A DNA stretch of 64,000 bases from Rhizohabitans arisaemae (GTDB lineage Bacteria > Actinomycetota > Actinomycetes > Streptosporangiales > Streptosporangiaceae): contig NZ_BLRH01000035.1 of NCBI RefSeq assembly GCF_025996515.1, forward strand, positions 310,001 to 374,000, written 5' to 3'. The notes beneath the pieces were generated by a model. That model was not told the DNA's origin. It searched no databases and worked only from the letters and a program-made list of their open reading frames with translations. Below, piece by piece: positions 44,721 to 54,666 of the stretch. Position 1 is the first letter of the stretch, and each line of letters starts with the position of its first letter. A program made the translations under genes and the position numbers.

Positions 44721-45839
44721 GGACAGCGCTGATCTTCTCCCCCCCAGCAGTCGGCGGCACCGGTCAGTTCGGCTCGCAGCGCTCCGCACCTCTCACTGTG
44801 GAACCTGTCTTCTCACTGTCCGCTGCCTTCGACCGCTTCTCTTTAGAGGCACTGATGTATCGGCGGGGTTCGTTTCCGGCACAGCAGCTACTGGGCATAT
44901 GGCTCGTCAGCCCAAGCACTGTTTTTGCGATGGGCTATGTCCGCTTTCGGTAATCATCTGGTCGAATGGCCCTCAAACCAACTGTAGAGTCGTTGGGCCC
45001 GGTCACGCTGCGGTTAGGTGATGTTCAGGGTCGGCAGTGTCCAGTATCTGATTTGTGGCGGACTCATTGGGTTACATGGGGATTGTCGACCCGAACAGTG
45101 AAGCCATGGTTACGGAATGCTCCCGAGGTTGGCGTGGAATACCCCAATCGGCCCCGAGTAGGCTCTAGCAGGCTCGTAGCTCGGCATGGCGACGATTCCA
45201 CGTATCCAGATCGCTATCGCCAACAAGGCGCTTTCGCCGGGCGGAGCGCTGTATCCAAGGCCCTGCACGTCTCGGCAGAGTTTTCGGTCGGCAATCTATT
45301 GGTATGGCCAATTTCCTCATTACCGACATCGAACAAGCGCTACCCCGATGCTTCGTCAGCCAGCTCGTCATGATGAAGCCCCTTGGACACCTTGATCGTT
45401 TGCCAAGTAGTCCGCTGAGATCGGGGCAATAGGTGGACAAGGTGCAGCCGATCATGCATCCTGAGCATGGGTGACAAATTGGGGAGTGTTCAGTAAATAT
45501 CTGTGTCGAACCGCAACCACAGCTTGATCTTAGTTGGATGCAACCCAGATCCCCGATGAGCCACTTTCACGGCTCCCGAGCAGGGTTCGCCGTGGCTAAA
45601 AGGCATGAATTAGCTGATCATGCACACCTGCGGTGCGTGATCGGTTTGCAGATTAGTGTGGAAGATGGTTACACGGAAGACGGATATGGCGCACTAGAAA
45701 AGTCTTGGTGGAACCGGTTTTCCTAGGAGGACCTGGCGATCGGCGCCATCCTTTCGAGTACACCTCTCGCATAGCCTGGCAGAATGGCTAGTGCTTCCTG
45801 TGGTTATGCGTTCTCTTCACCGTAGCCGCCGAACACGGG
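44721..45839. other. Long gap without a recognised gene
   Basis: About 1.1 kb where GC content falls toward the exported-protein block. Open frames on both strands translate to sequences without fold-like patterns. No transposase, terminal repeats or RNA gene could be recognised. It probably holds degraded accessory DNA and the promoter of the large secreted protein. Confidence 0.5.
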
Positions 45840-45851
45840 GTGCCAAGGATC

Positions 45852-48800
45852 ATGAGAAGATCGAGGCTCGTCCTAAGAATATTCTTGATCGGTGTAGTGC
45901 TGTTCAGCGGGAATACACTCGTCCCGAATTTTGTGGCGACTGCGGCGTTTGCCGTCGCCGGAGCCGGTGGGTCCGGACCTCTCCCCGCCAAGCCCGGCGA
46001 CGGTCCGGGCGAGCGGTCCGCCGTGGCTGAGGCGGATAGAGACAAGGTCCTGCCTGCCGGATGGCGTTCCTCCGGTGACCTGGCGCTCACCACGGCCGGC
46101 GACGCGACGGGATTCCACGTACTGGTGGCCAGAGCGAGCGTCGGCTACCAGTGGTACACCCTCACCACGCTCTCCGAACCTGGCATGGAAACCGATCAGT
46201 GGGTCGGGAACGCATGTATGACCGGATCGGGTGACCATATCGCCGTCGTGTACGCCCCACGGCACTTCACCAATCGCGAGAGGCTTTTCGCCAGGGGAGC
46301 GTTCGCGGCGGTAGTGGAGGTCGCAACCGGTAAGGTCACCAAGCTCAAAGACCAGGTGACCCTGGCCTACTTCAACCCGGGATGCGGAGCGGGTTCACGC
46401 GTCGCACTCACCCAGGGAGCGGCCGAGGTCCGGCCCAGCAGCCGCCTCCTCATCTATGACACCGCCAAGAACCAGATGTCTCCTGCAGCGGTGGTTCCTG
46501 GGCAGGTGACCTCCGCCGTGCCCTATCAGGACGGCCTCGTCGCGGCCAAGGGCACCACACTTGTGGGGATCTCCGGCTCGGGTGCGGTGAGGACACTGGT
46601 GAAGACCGGTTCAGTTCCGTTCGACGTGCAGACCGACAATCAGGGCGGGATCTACTTCGCCGAGTATGGCCACGGTGACGTGAGGGTCCGCTATCACGCC
46701 GATGGTGAAACCCGGACCATCGCAACAGGTGGCCTTGGGCGCCTCTCCATCCGGGTCGGCACCGAAGGGAAGATCTTCCTGGTAGGGGATGCCGAGGTGC
46801 AGGCACCCTTGCCGCAGGCGGTGTCCGTACTGGCGGCTCCATCGCAAGGGCGGGTCTCCTCCCACGGTGAACTGGTTGTGCTAAGCGCGGCTCGCAAAGG
46901 GCTACGCCAAGGCGTTCTCGGTGACCCGACGGACACCGGAATCACCGGCGTGAGCCAGGACACTCCAGGAGCCGAGCCGGTCGACGTCGCGACTCTGGTT
47001 CCGGGGACAAAGTCACAGGTGAGGTTCGAGATTCTTCCGGATATCCGCATGGCGGCACAGGGTGACACCGGAAGGGTCCTCAATCCGCAGCTGGCAGTCG
47101 GGAAGCCTGCTCAGAACAAGAAGCCCCGGGCACCGATACCTTCGATGACCACCGGGGAGAGCACCGTCGATGAGGGCTACACCTGCGCGGTGCCGCGCAA
47201 CGACCCGAGGATCCAGGTGTACCAGCCCCACTGGCGGCAGGTCGAGTGGGCGGTCAACCAGCTGGTCCTCAAGCGGCTCACTCTCACCCGGCCTGCGAAC
47301 TGGAAGGGATCAGGGTTGCCGGCCTGGTCGCCTCAGGCCATGTTCACCCCGCAGGATCTACGAGGGGGAGGCAGGGTTCCCTCCGGCATCGTGCTCGGCA
47401 TCCTGGCCCAGGAGTCGAACCTGTGGCAGGCCCAACGGAACGTTCTCGAAGGCGAGACGGGAAATCCCCTCGTCGGCAACTACTACGGCGTCAATCTCTA
47501 CGACAGCAACCCCGACAACGACTGGTCGATCAACTTCGCCGATGCCGACTGTGGCTACGGGGTGTCGCAGCAGACCGACGGGATGCGGAAGGCCGGATCC
47601 GAGCGGCCCGGTGAGACCGCCCTCCACCCTGACAAGCAGAAGGCGGTGGCGGTCGACTACCTCACCAACATAGCGGCCGGTCTACAGACCCTGACGCAGA
47701 AATGGAACCAGATCTGGGACGACACGAACGGCTCGGTTCGAGCTCACGATGGAAATCCCGCAAAGGTCGAGAACTGGTACTTCGCGGTCTGGGCATATAA
47801 CTCGGGATGGCATCCCCGGGCGAGTGCTCCTGCAAACAACAATGCGTGGGGAGTCGGCTGGGCCAACAACCCGTCAAATCCGATATGGCGGCCGGGGCGT
47901 CACCCATTTCTGGATGGAAACGCCTACGTGGATGCTGCAACGCCGCAGTACTGGCCCTATCAGGAGAAAGTTCTGGGGTGGGCTGCGTGGCCAATCACAA
48001 AAACCTACTACTCCGGAGGCATTCCTCAAGAGCAAGCAGGCTACAATGCCGCATGGTGGACAACCCCCGTTAGTCGCTCACAGATCGTTCCTGTGGTGAG
48101 TATTGCAACATCGTTCGCAGTGGATCCGAACGCATTCTGCATATCGGCGTCACAGAGTATTGAGCACAACTGGTGTGTTCCAGGATCGAGTACGCCTGGA
48201 GCTGTGAGTGCCGGTACGTGCGTACGGCTCGACTATCGATGCTGGTGGCGTTTCCCGAAATCATGGAAGGCCGACTGCCCGACAACCTGCGGTAATGAGG
48301 GGGCAATCCGATATTCGGAACCGCACTATGCGTACACCGAGAGAGCGGAGCCAGAGGACCACTGGACACCGTGCTTGACTCCAGGGCTTCCGGCCGGCTC
48401 CCTGATCGTGGACGACGTCGCAGCTACGGCTCCTGCCATTCGAGGCGGGTGCAACAACCTCGGGTGGACGAACTCGGGTTCGCTGACGTTCACCTTTGGC
48501 AGGAACGCCACGGGGCAGGTGCCGTCAAAAGCAGACTTTCAGCAGCTCGGCAATGGTTTTGGCGGTCATGAGTGGTTCGCCTACACGCGCAATTCCGGAA
48601 AGAACGGTGGCCAAATGAGAGTGACCGGTACTTGGGAATTGAGCGGAGGTCGTCAGATCAATGGATGGGCCCGTGTATTGGTTCATATCCCAAAGCGCCG
48701 TGCGGAGACGCAGCAAGCTCCCTACACGATACACCTCGGAAACGGCCAGGAAAGGAATCGTTACCTTTCGCAAGATAGGGGAGAGAACACCTGGCAAAAT

Positions 48801-49928
48801 TTAGGTGTTTTCCAATTTTCCGGCAGCCCGAAAGTGAGTTTGACGACACTTAATTATGAAGGTGACGGAACTGCCGCTATTTCGTGGGATGCAATCGCAT
48901 TCCAGCCGTTGACTGCTAAACCAAAGCACTTCGTGGTTGGCATGGGAGATTCCTATGCTTCGGGTGAAGGAGTCGGTAACTATTCCTACGAGTCGAATAA
49001 GGACTATAGGAAGCCAACCTGGAACGCCTGTCGGCGAAGCAAAGATGCGTGGATTCGGAAGGCGAAACTCCCGGGTGAGATTAAGACCATAGGTGAGCTG
49101 GCGGACACGTTCGATCCAAAACTCGATTTTGCCTTTGTCGCCTGTTCTGGAGCAGAGACTGAGGACATGATCGCAGAATCATGGGAGCACTGGACGAATC
49201 CATTTAACTGGGATACTTACAGAGACTACGCAGAGGGCGGATTCAGGGAAGCAACCCAGTTGCAAGCAGGATTCCTCGATGAGAATACGACGCTTGTCGC
49301 GCTCTCTATCGGGGGCAACGATGCGAGGTTCTCTGACGTAGTGAGCCGTTGCTACATAATCTCATGTGCAACTCAATCGTACGAGGCCGATATTCGGCGC
49401 GATATCAGCAGAACGGTTCATACGGGTGAATACAGTATCCGTCGGGTTTTGGAAGTCGCAAGCATGCGGGTGGGGAACGAGACTCGCCGGCTAAAGGCCA
49501 AGCTCATGCTCATGGGCTATCCAAAGCTGGTGGACGATGTCTACTGTATGCCTGGTTATGACGACGACGAGCATCTAATGCTCAATCGTCTCGCAGATCA
49601 TTTCGCTGCAGAGCAATCTGCTCTGACTGCCTCCCTTAGATCCATGGGCATCGACACGCATTACATGAATCCCATTCCCATCTTCGACGGTCACGGAGCC
49701 TGTAATAACCGGCCTCCAACACCGAGTTGGGATCTGTGGATCCACGGGATCGTATTCGATGGTACCGGGGGTGGGGACTTTGTGGGACTGCATCCGGGAT
49801 GCATCTCGGACGGCAATCGTTGTGCGAGCCGAATCTCGTTCCACCCGAAGTCGCAAGGTGCTGTGGCCTATTCGCAGGTACTTCAAAACTCATTGACTGA
49901 TCCTGCTGTGGCGTACTCGGGCTGGTAG
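45852..49928 (+). CDS. Large secreted multidomain protein: transglycosylase-like, golvesin-like and SGNH hydrolase
   Basis: About 1,358 residues with a signal peptide (RLVLRIFLIGVVLFSG). Residues ~40-420 are strand-rich and propeller-like. Residues ~440-680 form a lysozyme/lytic-transglycosylase-like domain (VPSGIVLGILAQESNLWQAQ, with a Glu in the catalytic position; then GYGVSQQTDGM and YFAVWAYNSG). Residues ~880-1020 resemble a golvesin C-terminal beta domain (YTIHLGNGQE, GENTWQNLGVFQF). Residues ~1025-1345 are an SGNH esterase: block I GDSYASGEG, GGND block and late FHPKSQG His. It probably acts on cell wall or glycan. The 3' half is lower in GC. Start may also be GTG 45840. Confidence 0.88.
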   Translation: MRRSRLVLRIFLIGVVLFSGNTLVPNFVATAAFAVAGAGGSGPLPAKPGDGPGERSAVAEADRDKVLPAGWRSSGDLALTTAGDATGFHVLVARASVGYQWYTLTTLSEPGMETDQWVGNACMTGSGDHIAVVYAPRHFTNRERLFARGAFAAVVEVATGKVTKLKDQVTLAYFNPGCGAGSRVALTQGAAEVRPSSRLLIYDTAKNQMSPAAVVPGQVTSAVPYQDGLVAAKGTTLVGISGSGAVRTLVKTGSVPFDVQTDNQGGIYFAEYGHGDVRVRYHADGETRTIATGGLGRLSIRVGTEGKIFLVGDAEVQAPLPQAVSVLAAPSQGRVSSHGELVVLSAARKGLRQGVLGDPTDTGITGVSQDTPGAEPVDVATLVPGTKSQVRFEILPDIRMAAQGDTGRVLNPQLAVGKPAQNKKPRAPIPSMTTGESTVDEGYTCAVPRNDPRIQVYQPHWRQVEWAVNQLVLKRLTLTRPANWKGSGLPAWSPQAMFTPQDLRGGGRVPSGIVLGILAQESNLWQAQRNVLEGETGNPLVGNYYGVNLYDSNPDNDWSINFADADCGYGVSQQTDGMRKAGSERPGETALHPDKQKAVAVDYLTNIAAGLQTLTQKWNQIWDDTNGSVRAHDGNPAKVENWYFAVWAYNSGWHPRASAPANNNAWGVGWANNPSNPIWRPGRHPFLDGNAYVDAATPQYWPYQEKVLGWAAWPITKTYYSGGIPQEQAGYNAAWWTTPVSRSQIVPVVSIATSFAVDPNAFCISASQSIEHNWCVPGSSTPGAVSAGTCVRLDYRCWWRFPKSWKADCPTTCGNEGAIRYSEPHYAYTERAEPEDHWTPCLTPGLPAGSLIVDDVAATAPAIRGGCNNLGWTNSGSLTFTFGRNATGQVPSKADFQQLGNGFGGHEWFAYTRNSGKNGGQMRVTGTWELSGGRQINGWARVLVHIPKRRAETQQAPYTIHLGNGQERNRYLSQDRGENTWQNLGVFQFSGSPKVSLTTLNYEGDGTAAISWDAIAFQPLTAKPKHFVVGMGDSYASGEGVGNYSYESNKDYRKPTWNACRRSKDAWIRKAKLPGEIKTIGELADTFDPKLDFAFVACSGAETEDMIAESWEHWTNPFNWDTYRDYAEGGFREATQLQAGFLDENTTLVALSIGGNDARFSDVVSRCYIISCATQSYEADIRRDISRTVHTGEYSIRRVLEVASMRVGNETRRLKAKLMLMGYPKLVDDVYCMPGYDDDEHLMLNRLADHFAAEQSALTASLRSMGIDTHYMNPIPIFDGHGACNNRPPTPSWDLWIHGIVFDGTGGGDFVGLHPGCISDGNRCASRISFHPKSQGAVAYSQVLQNSLTDPAVAYSGW

Positions 49929-50004
49929 GACGTTCCGGTTTGTCCCAGTCTCCAATTAAATAGATGCACATTCTCTATGGTGAACTTTCTGGGGGGTAAA
50001 TGAA

Positions 50005-50424
50005 ATGAGGCCCGGATCGGGATTTCGGAGCGAGTTGGGCTGTATCCTGATTGTGTTGCTGACCATTCTGATCGTGGTACTCGTTCCGGTGGGCCTCGTT
50101 GGGGCTTTGTTTTACTCTCAGAATGTTTCCGCTGAGGAGGACGCAAGGCGGCATCTCAATGTGTTCATATCGCGGCTGGAGGTGGTGAAGGTATTTGGGT
50201 CGGATGGTGCCTCTCGAGTAAGAGGCTCCATCGAAGGGCTACGAATTTCGATACAGGAGCTGACATGGAGCGGAGGAAACCTTCACCTTCATGTGGAGGT
50301 GTCTGCTCCAAGCGGATTTCTATTTGGATTCGGTAGTACAAACTTCTGTCACTATGTTCTGGGTGAACCGGGCTCTGGCCTAAATGCCCGATTCACTGTT
50401 GAGCAAGTTGGCTGTGTTGGCTAG
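50005..50424 (+). CDS. Small single-pass membrane protein, paralogue of the one at 40.3 kb
   Basis: A 139-residue protein: membrane segment LGCILIVLLTILIVVLVPVGLVGALFY near the N-terminus, then an outer domain with DARRHLNVFISRLEVV, IQELTWSGGNLHLHVEV and two Cys (FCHYV, VGCVG). It aligns throughout with the product at 40307-40741. GGGGGG eight bases upstream supports ATG 50005. It follows the large secreted protein by 76 bases and precedes a lipoprotein, so it may belong to one exported set. No known family recognised. Confidence 0.75.
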   Translation: MRPGSGFRSELGCILIVLLTILIVVLVPVGLVGALFYSQNVSAEEDARRHLNVFISRLEVVKVFGSDGASRVRGSIEGLRISIQELTWSGGNLHLHVEVSAPSGFLFGFGSTNFCHYVLGEPGSGLNARFTVEQVGCVG

Positions 50425-50525
50425 CAGATCTGGATCTGGATATAGGGGTGGCTATTTGTTGAGCCTCCGGGTGCTTGGATCTGTCTTCAGCATCTAGAGT
50501 CCCGAATATATTCTGGAGGTGCGCC

Positions 50526-51488
50526 ATGAAGTCGAAAGTGGCATGCAAGGTCACGCTGAGTACTATGGTGCTTCTGGCCGTCACGGCCTGTGGGACGACA
50601 TATGCGCACACTGCGAGGCAGGAGGAGGCGGCTTGGCCGTCGCCGCACCCGACGCCCACTCCTACCTCGGCGGCGGACCTGGTTCTTCCGCTGGACGCCT
50701 ACGATCTCAGCGCCTCCGAGCGTGCTGAGGTGCAGCGGGCAAAGATGAAGATCATCGACGCGTGTATGCGTGCGTTCAACCTGAGGTTGAAGCTGCCCGA
50801 TGGCCGGCCCATCGCCTATCCCAAGAACGCGGGCTACCTGGGCTGGCTCGGCGAGGACCAGGTTGCGAAGTACGGCTACGTTGGTCCACCGGGTCAGCGT
50901 GAGGAGGCGGTCGCCGCGGTGACCGGTCTCCGGGGTTTCGCGCTGCCTGATTCTCATGCCGGCGTGCTGATGGGAGAGATCTCCTCCTTCAACGGGGAGG
51001 CGGTTCCGGCAGGTGGCTGCAACAGCGTGGCGGAGTCGCAGCTGAGCAGGGGGGCATCGGTGACCGGTGCCGTCCGGCAGTATGAGGAGCGGCAGCTCCA
51101 TATGTTCTCCGACGACGCAGCCCAGACCGCTTTTGAGGACCCCCGGCTTGGGGCCGCAGATCGTGCATGGAGCACATGCATGAAGGGGTCGGAGTACCAC
51201 TACTCCAACCCTGGGGAGGCTGAGGGTGATCCCCGATGGGCGAGCAACGCGATAGACGAGACCCCCAAGTCTCGCGGGACCGAGGTAGAGATCGCCACCG
51301 CGACTGCGGACGAAGCTTGTCGGCGTCAGACCAACTACAACGGTGTGCGCCTCGCGATCTATGCTGATCATCAATTGGCGATTATCAAGAAGAATAAAGC
51401 CGTCCTCCTCCGGATCAAGGAAATTCACAGGACTAGGCTGGAAAATTCACGCCGGATCAACTCGGTTATGGCAACGCCTTCATGGTGA
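50526..51488 (+). CDS. Putative lipoprotein of unknown function
   Basis: A 320-residue exported lipoprotein with lipobox VLLAVTAC at about residue 20, a Pro/Thr linker (SPHPTPTPTSAA), then a soluble domain with AKMKIIDACMRAFNLRL, GWLGEDQVAKYGYVGPPGQ, WSTCMKGSEYHYSNPGEAEG and ATADEACRRQTNYNGVRLA. The spaced Cys pairs and the CM..F/CMKG phrases resemble the lipoprotein at 54.67 kb (IATCMKQKGFSY), so the two may be distant relatives. ATG 50526 has TGGAGG eight bases upstream. It follows the small membrane protein in the same direction. Confidence 0.8.
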   Translation: MKSKVACKVTLSTMVLLAVTACGTTYAHTARQEEAAWPSPHPTPTPTSAADLVLPLDAYDLSASERAEVQRAKMKIIDACMRAFNLRLKLPDGRPIAYPKNAGYLGWLGEDQVAKYGYVGPPGQREEAVAAVTGLRGFALPDSHAGVLMGEISSFNGEAVPAGGCNSVAESQLSRGASVTGAVRQYEERQLHMFSDDAAQTAFEDPRLGAADRAWSTCMKGSEYHYSNPGEAEGDPRWASNAIDETPKSRGTEVEIATATADEACRRQTNYNGVRLAIYADHQLAIIKKNKAVLLRIKEIHRTRLENSRRINSVMATPSW

Positions 51489-51575
51489 TCATTGGGAGGT
51501 ACAAGAAGGCTCCTGCGGAAGTGGGCTCGGAAAACAGATCACCCAAATATATAGTGCGGTCTATTCTGCATCAGA

Positions 51576-52166
51576 GTGGAAGGGATATGTGGGTTGCTGT
51601 CCGATCATCGTTCAGTTAGACGCCTTCTATTCGGGTCCTTCGCAGCCTATCTAGTGCTACCTTCTCACGTCGGTATCGCAATGGAATTGCCTACTCCGCA
51701 GGTTGGTTCAGCGGTTCACAGTTCAGCAGCGACGGTGTCGTGTGGAAACTGGCTGGCGGACCCCGGAGCGATCACCAGTTGGCGGAGAGCCCCTGCTGTG
51801 GTTGCAGGAACAAGCTTCGCATACCCCGGTAACCCCTACGCCTACACATGGAGGGCAATTGATGCGGTGCATCTAAATGGCATTACCTTCGGCTGGTCGA
51901 AGATGTACTTCGGGTACGCGGATACCGACCCCCCGCAGGGCGAGCGGATCAAGACAGGCTGGTGGAACAACGCAGATGGTCAGCACTTCTGCGGCTGGGG
52001 GAGTAGAGAGTACCGCTCGATAAACAATGTAAACGCGGCGTATACCGCAGGAATTCGAAAGGCTGAAGCCTCACGCATCAAGACGTTGGGGAGTATCTGC
52101 CCGCCAGGGGTCGGCTGCCCAGCCGGAACCGAGGGATGGATGGGCGCGAACAGCGTTCCTTGGTGA
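51576..52166 (+). CDS. Hypothetical secreted protein
   Basis: Up to 196 residues. RRLLFGSFAAYLVLPSHVGIA can serve as a signal sequence; the mature part has spaced Cys residues (VSCGNWLADPG, HFCGWGSRE, SICPPGVGCPAG) suited to disulphides and many Trp/Tyr residues (WRAIDAVHLNGITFGWSKMYFGY). I recognise no family. The start is uncertain: GTG 51576 or TTG 51594 with AAGGGA upstream. It shares the lower GC of the preceding exported genes and may be the last member of that block. Confidence 0.6.
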   Translation: MEGICGLLSDHRSVRRLLFGSFAAYLVLPSHVGIAMELPTPQVGSAVHSSAATVSCGNWLADPGAITSWRRAPAVVAGTSFAYPGNPYAYTWRAIDAVHLNGITFGWSKMYFGYADTDPPQGERIKTGWWNNADGQHFCGWGSREYRSINNVNAAYTAGIRKAEASRIKTLGSICPPGVGCPAGTEGWMGANSVPW

Positions 52167-52651
52167 CTCCCTGGCTCGGGTATCGCGTCGGTGACCCGCA
52201 TGCAGGCAACGCGACCTTCTCTCCGGGTGTTCCGGCGGGAGCCGCATGCGGCGGGCATCGACGGGGCCGCCGAGCGAGAGCGAGCTCCCGACGATTGACG
52301 TGACGCCGACGGTTGAACTACGAGATTCCCACATACCCTTCTCGATCATCGAGAAGGCGTGAGCAGCCGAGTTCATCGCCGATCTTGGGTGAACGGGCCA
52401 TGGCCCTGAGCGCTGCGGCCGGCCCGGCCTTTCTCGGGGTGTCCTCGGTCTTGCAGGACTTGGCAGACCAACGCTCGACACGTCAGCTTCGGCGAGATAG
52501 AGCCGACATGCTGAAGGCCCTCATACGATGATTTTTCCGGTAGACATTGGGGCAGGGCTCCGGGTGGGTCTGGCCGCGATCGGTGAGGCCGCGCCGGTGC
52601 CGGGAAATGAAGTCGGGGTGGGTGGGTTCCCGTCCCAGCTGAGGAGGTCTG
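52167..52651. other. Gap of about 485 bases without a recognised gene
   Basis: It separates the lower-GC exported-protein block from the PhoD-type phosphatase. Open frames exist on both strands but none looks protein-like, and no clear repeat or terminator was found. Confidence 0.45.
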
Positions 52652-54160
52652 TTGCCGGAGCTTGTGGTCGGGCCGCTGCTGCGTTACGCCGACGAGACGA
52701 GCGCCACGGTCTGGGTGGAGACCAGTGAGCCGGGCACGGTCCGGGTGCTGGACCGTGCGGCGGAGACCTTCAGCGCGCACGGGCACCACTACGCGCTGGT
52801 GGAGATCGACGGCCTCGCACCCGGGGCGCGGCTGCCGTACACCGTGTCGCTCAACGGGGAGACCGTCTGGCCGCTTACGGCGGACGGGCCGCCCAGCATG
52901 ATCAGGACGATCGACCCGGCGAAGCCGTACCGGGTGGTCTTCGGGTCCTGCCGGGCCGCGGAGGCGCCGACGGTCGGCTCGGACGTGCTGCGGATCTACG
53001 CCGACCGGCTGGCCGCCAAGCCGGAGGAGGAGTGGCCGGACACCCTGCTCATGCTGGGCGACCAGGTGTACGCCGACGAGGTGGACGACTTCGAGGGGTA
53101 CGCCGAGCTGTATCGGGCGGCCTGGACCGAGCCGCTGGTACGCTGGCTGCTGTCCACGATCCCCACCGCGATGATTCTGGACGACCACGACCTTTGCGAC
53201 GATTGGAACACCTCGCAGGCGTGGCGGGACGCGATGCAGAGCCGGCCGGGCTGGCAGGACAAGGTGAAGGCCGGGCTCGGCAGCTACTGGATCTACCAGC
53301 ATCTCGGCAATCTCGCCAAACCGGACGCGGTACTCACCGGAATCCGGGAGGGCGGCGGCGCGTACCTGGACGAGTTCGCCGTCCGGGCCGATCAGGAGCC
53401 GACCTCCTACAGCTGGAGCTACTCCCGCGACATCGGCGGTACCCGGCTGATCGTGCTGGACAGCCGGTGTTCCCGGGCGCTGGAGCCGGGACGCCGGGCG
53501 ATCCTGGACGAGGTCGAGTGGGCCTGGTTCGAGAGCCAGGCGGTCGGCGGGATGGAGCATCTGCTCATCGCCACCTCATTGCCGGTCTTCCTCCCGTATG
53601 GGGTGCATTACGGGGAGGCGTGGAACGAGGCGGTGTGTGCGGGAGTCTGGGGAAAACGCTGGGCGAGATTCGGGGAGCGCATCCGCCAGGCGGTCGACCT
53701 GGAGCACTGGGCGGCGTTCCGCAGCTCCTTCGTGGCGATGTCCAGGATCGTCAGGGAGATCGCGCTCGGGCGGCGGGGCACACCCCCGTCCTCGGTGCTC
53801 TTCCTCTCCGGGGACGTCCATTTCTCCTATGTCGCCCGGCTCAAGCTGCCCGGCCGGGTCGCGCAGATCGTCTGCTCGCCGATGCGCAACCCGCTGCCCA
53901 ACGCGCTGAAATGGATCAACCGGGTCGCGGCCGTCATCGGCAGCGGCTGGCTCACCCGCGGCCTGGCCAAGTCGGCCAAGGTCTCCTCGGCGCCGGTCCG
54001 CTGGCGGATCGAGGACGACCTGAACTTCACCAACTCCCTCGGCCGGCTGGAGCTGTCCGGCGACTCCGCCACCCTCCGCTGGTTCCCCGACAGACCGGCC
54101 AACCCAAACAAATCCCTCAGCCGCTACCGGCGGAAGCCGATCGTCGTCGGCCCCGAGTGA
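52652..54160 (+). CDS. PhoD-type alkaline phosphatase/phosphodiesterase
   Basis: A 502-residue calcineurin-like phosphatase of the PhoD group. An N-terminal Fn3-like domain (VGPLLRYADETSATVWVETSEPG) precedes the metallophosphatase core: VVFGSCRAAEAP, LLMLGDQVYADEV (metal Asp and Gln region), AMILDDHDLCDDWN and the late VLFLSGDVHFSYVARL. No export signal is visible, so it may act inside the cell. The start is TTG 52652, supported by GAGGAGG eight bases upstream. The palindromic repeat block begins right after its stop. Confidence 0.9.
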   Translation: MPELVVGPLLRYADETSATVWVETSEPGTVRVLDRAAETFSAHGHHYALVEIDGLAPGARLPYTVSLNGETVWPLTADGPPSMIRTIDPAKPYRVVFGSCRAAEAPTVGSDVLRIYADRLAAKPEEEWPDTLLMLGDQVYADEVDDFEGYAELYRAAWTEPLVRWLLSTIPTAMILDDHDLCDDWNTSQAWRDAMQSRPGWQDKVKAGLGSYWIYQHLGNLAKPDAVLTGIREGGGAYLDEFAVRADQEPTSYSWSYSRDIGGTRLIVLDSRCSRALEPGRRAILDEVEWAWFESQAVGGMEHLLIATSLPVFLPYGVHYGEAWNEAVCAGVWGKRWARFGERIRQAVDLEHWAAFRSSFVAMSRIVREIALGRRGTPPSSVLFLSGDVHFSYVARLKLPGRVAQIVCSPMRNPLPNALKWINRVAAVIGSGWLTRGLAKSAKVSSAPVRWRIEDDLNFTNSLGRLELSGDSATLRWFPDRPANPNKSLSRYRRKPIVVGPE

Positions 54161-54164
54161 CCCG

Positions 54165-54450
54165 GGCGTCGCCCGTACCCGATCTGCCGAGGTCAAGTGC
54201 AATGCCCTCTTTGTCGCTGGTACGGGCTGCGCCGGACGGCCACATGCGGCGTGCAACCGGAGCTCGGTCCGTCCCCGGTTTCGTGTGGCCGTGCGTCGCC
54301 CGTACCCGATGGTTGTGAGGCCGGTACGGGTTGCGCCGGGTGGTCGGCCTGTGGTGTGACCACCCGGAGTTCGGTCTGTCCGCGATGCCGCGTGGCCCGG
54401 CTCAGCCCGTACCCGATGGTCTGTCGGGTCCATAAGGGCTGCGCGGACGG
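54165..54450. repeat. GTACGGGCT-type palindromic repeats, first cluster
   Basis: Two complete units at 54219-54307 and 54323-54413. Each begins GGTACGGGYTGCGCCGG, contains CGGTCYGTCC in the middle and ends GCCCGTACCCGATGG, so the ends are inverted repeats. A right-end fragment (GCCCGTACCCGAT, 54171-54183) precedes and a left-end-like fragment (AGGGCTGCGCGGACGG, from 54435) follows. Similar units occur at 61.9-62.1 kb. Confidence 0.8.
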
Positions 54451-54666
54451 TTGACCTGCGACAGCGGCACGCATGCGACGGACCGCCCCATCGCGGTGCC
54501 GGAGCCGGGGGAAGCCGGTCGCGAGGCGGCCCGGGGCGTTGATACCCGGCGGATACACGGCTGAGCGTCCGGTGATACCCGGCGAATACCTAGCGGACGG
54601 AATAGGACTCCAGAGTGGCCACCGCGTCGTGAACGGCGGTGCGCTCCCAACGACAAGGGGTCCCTG

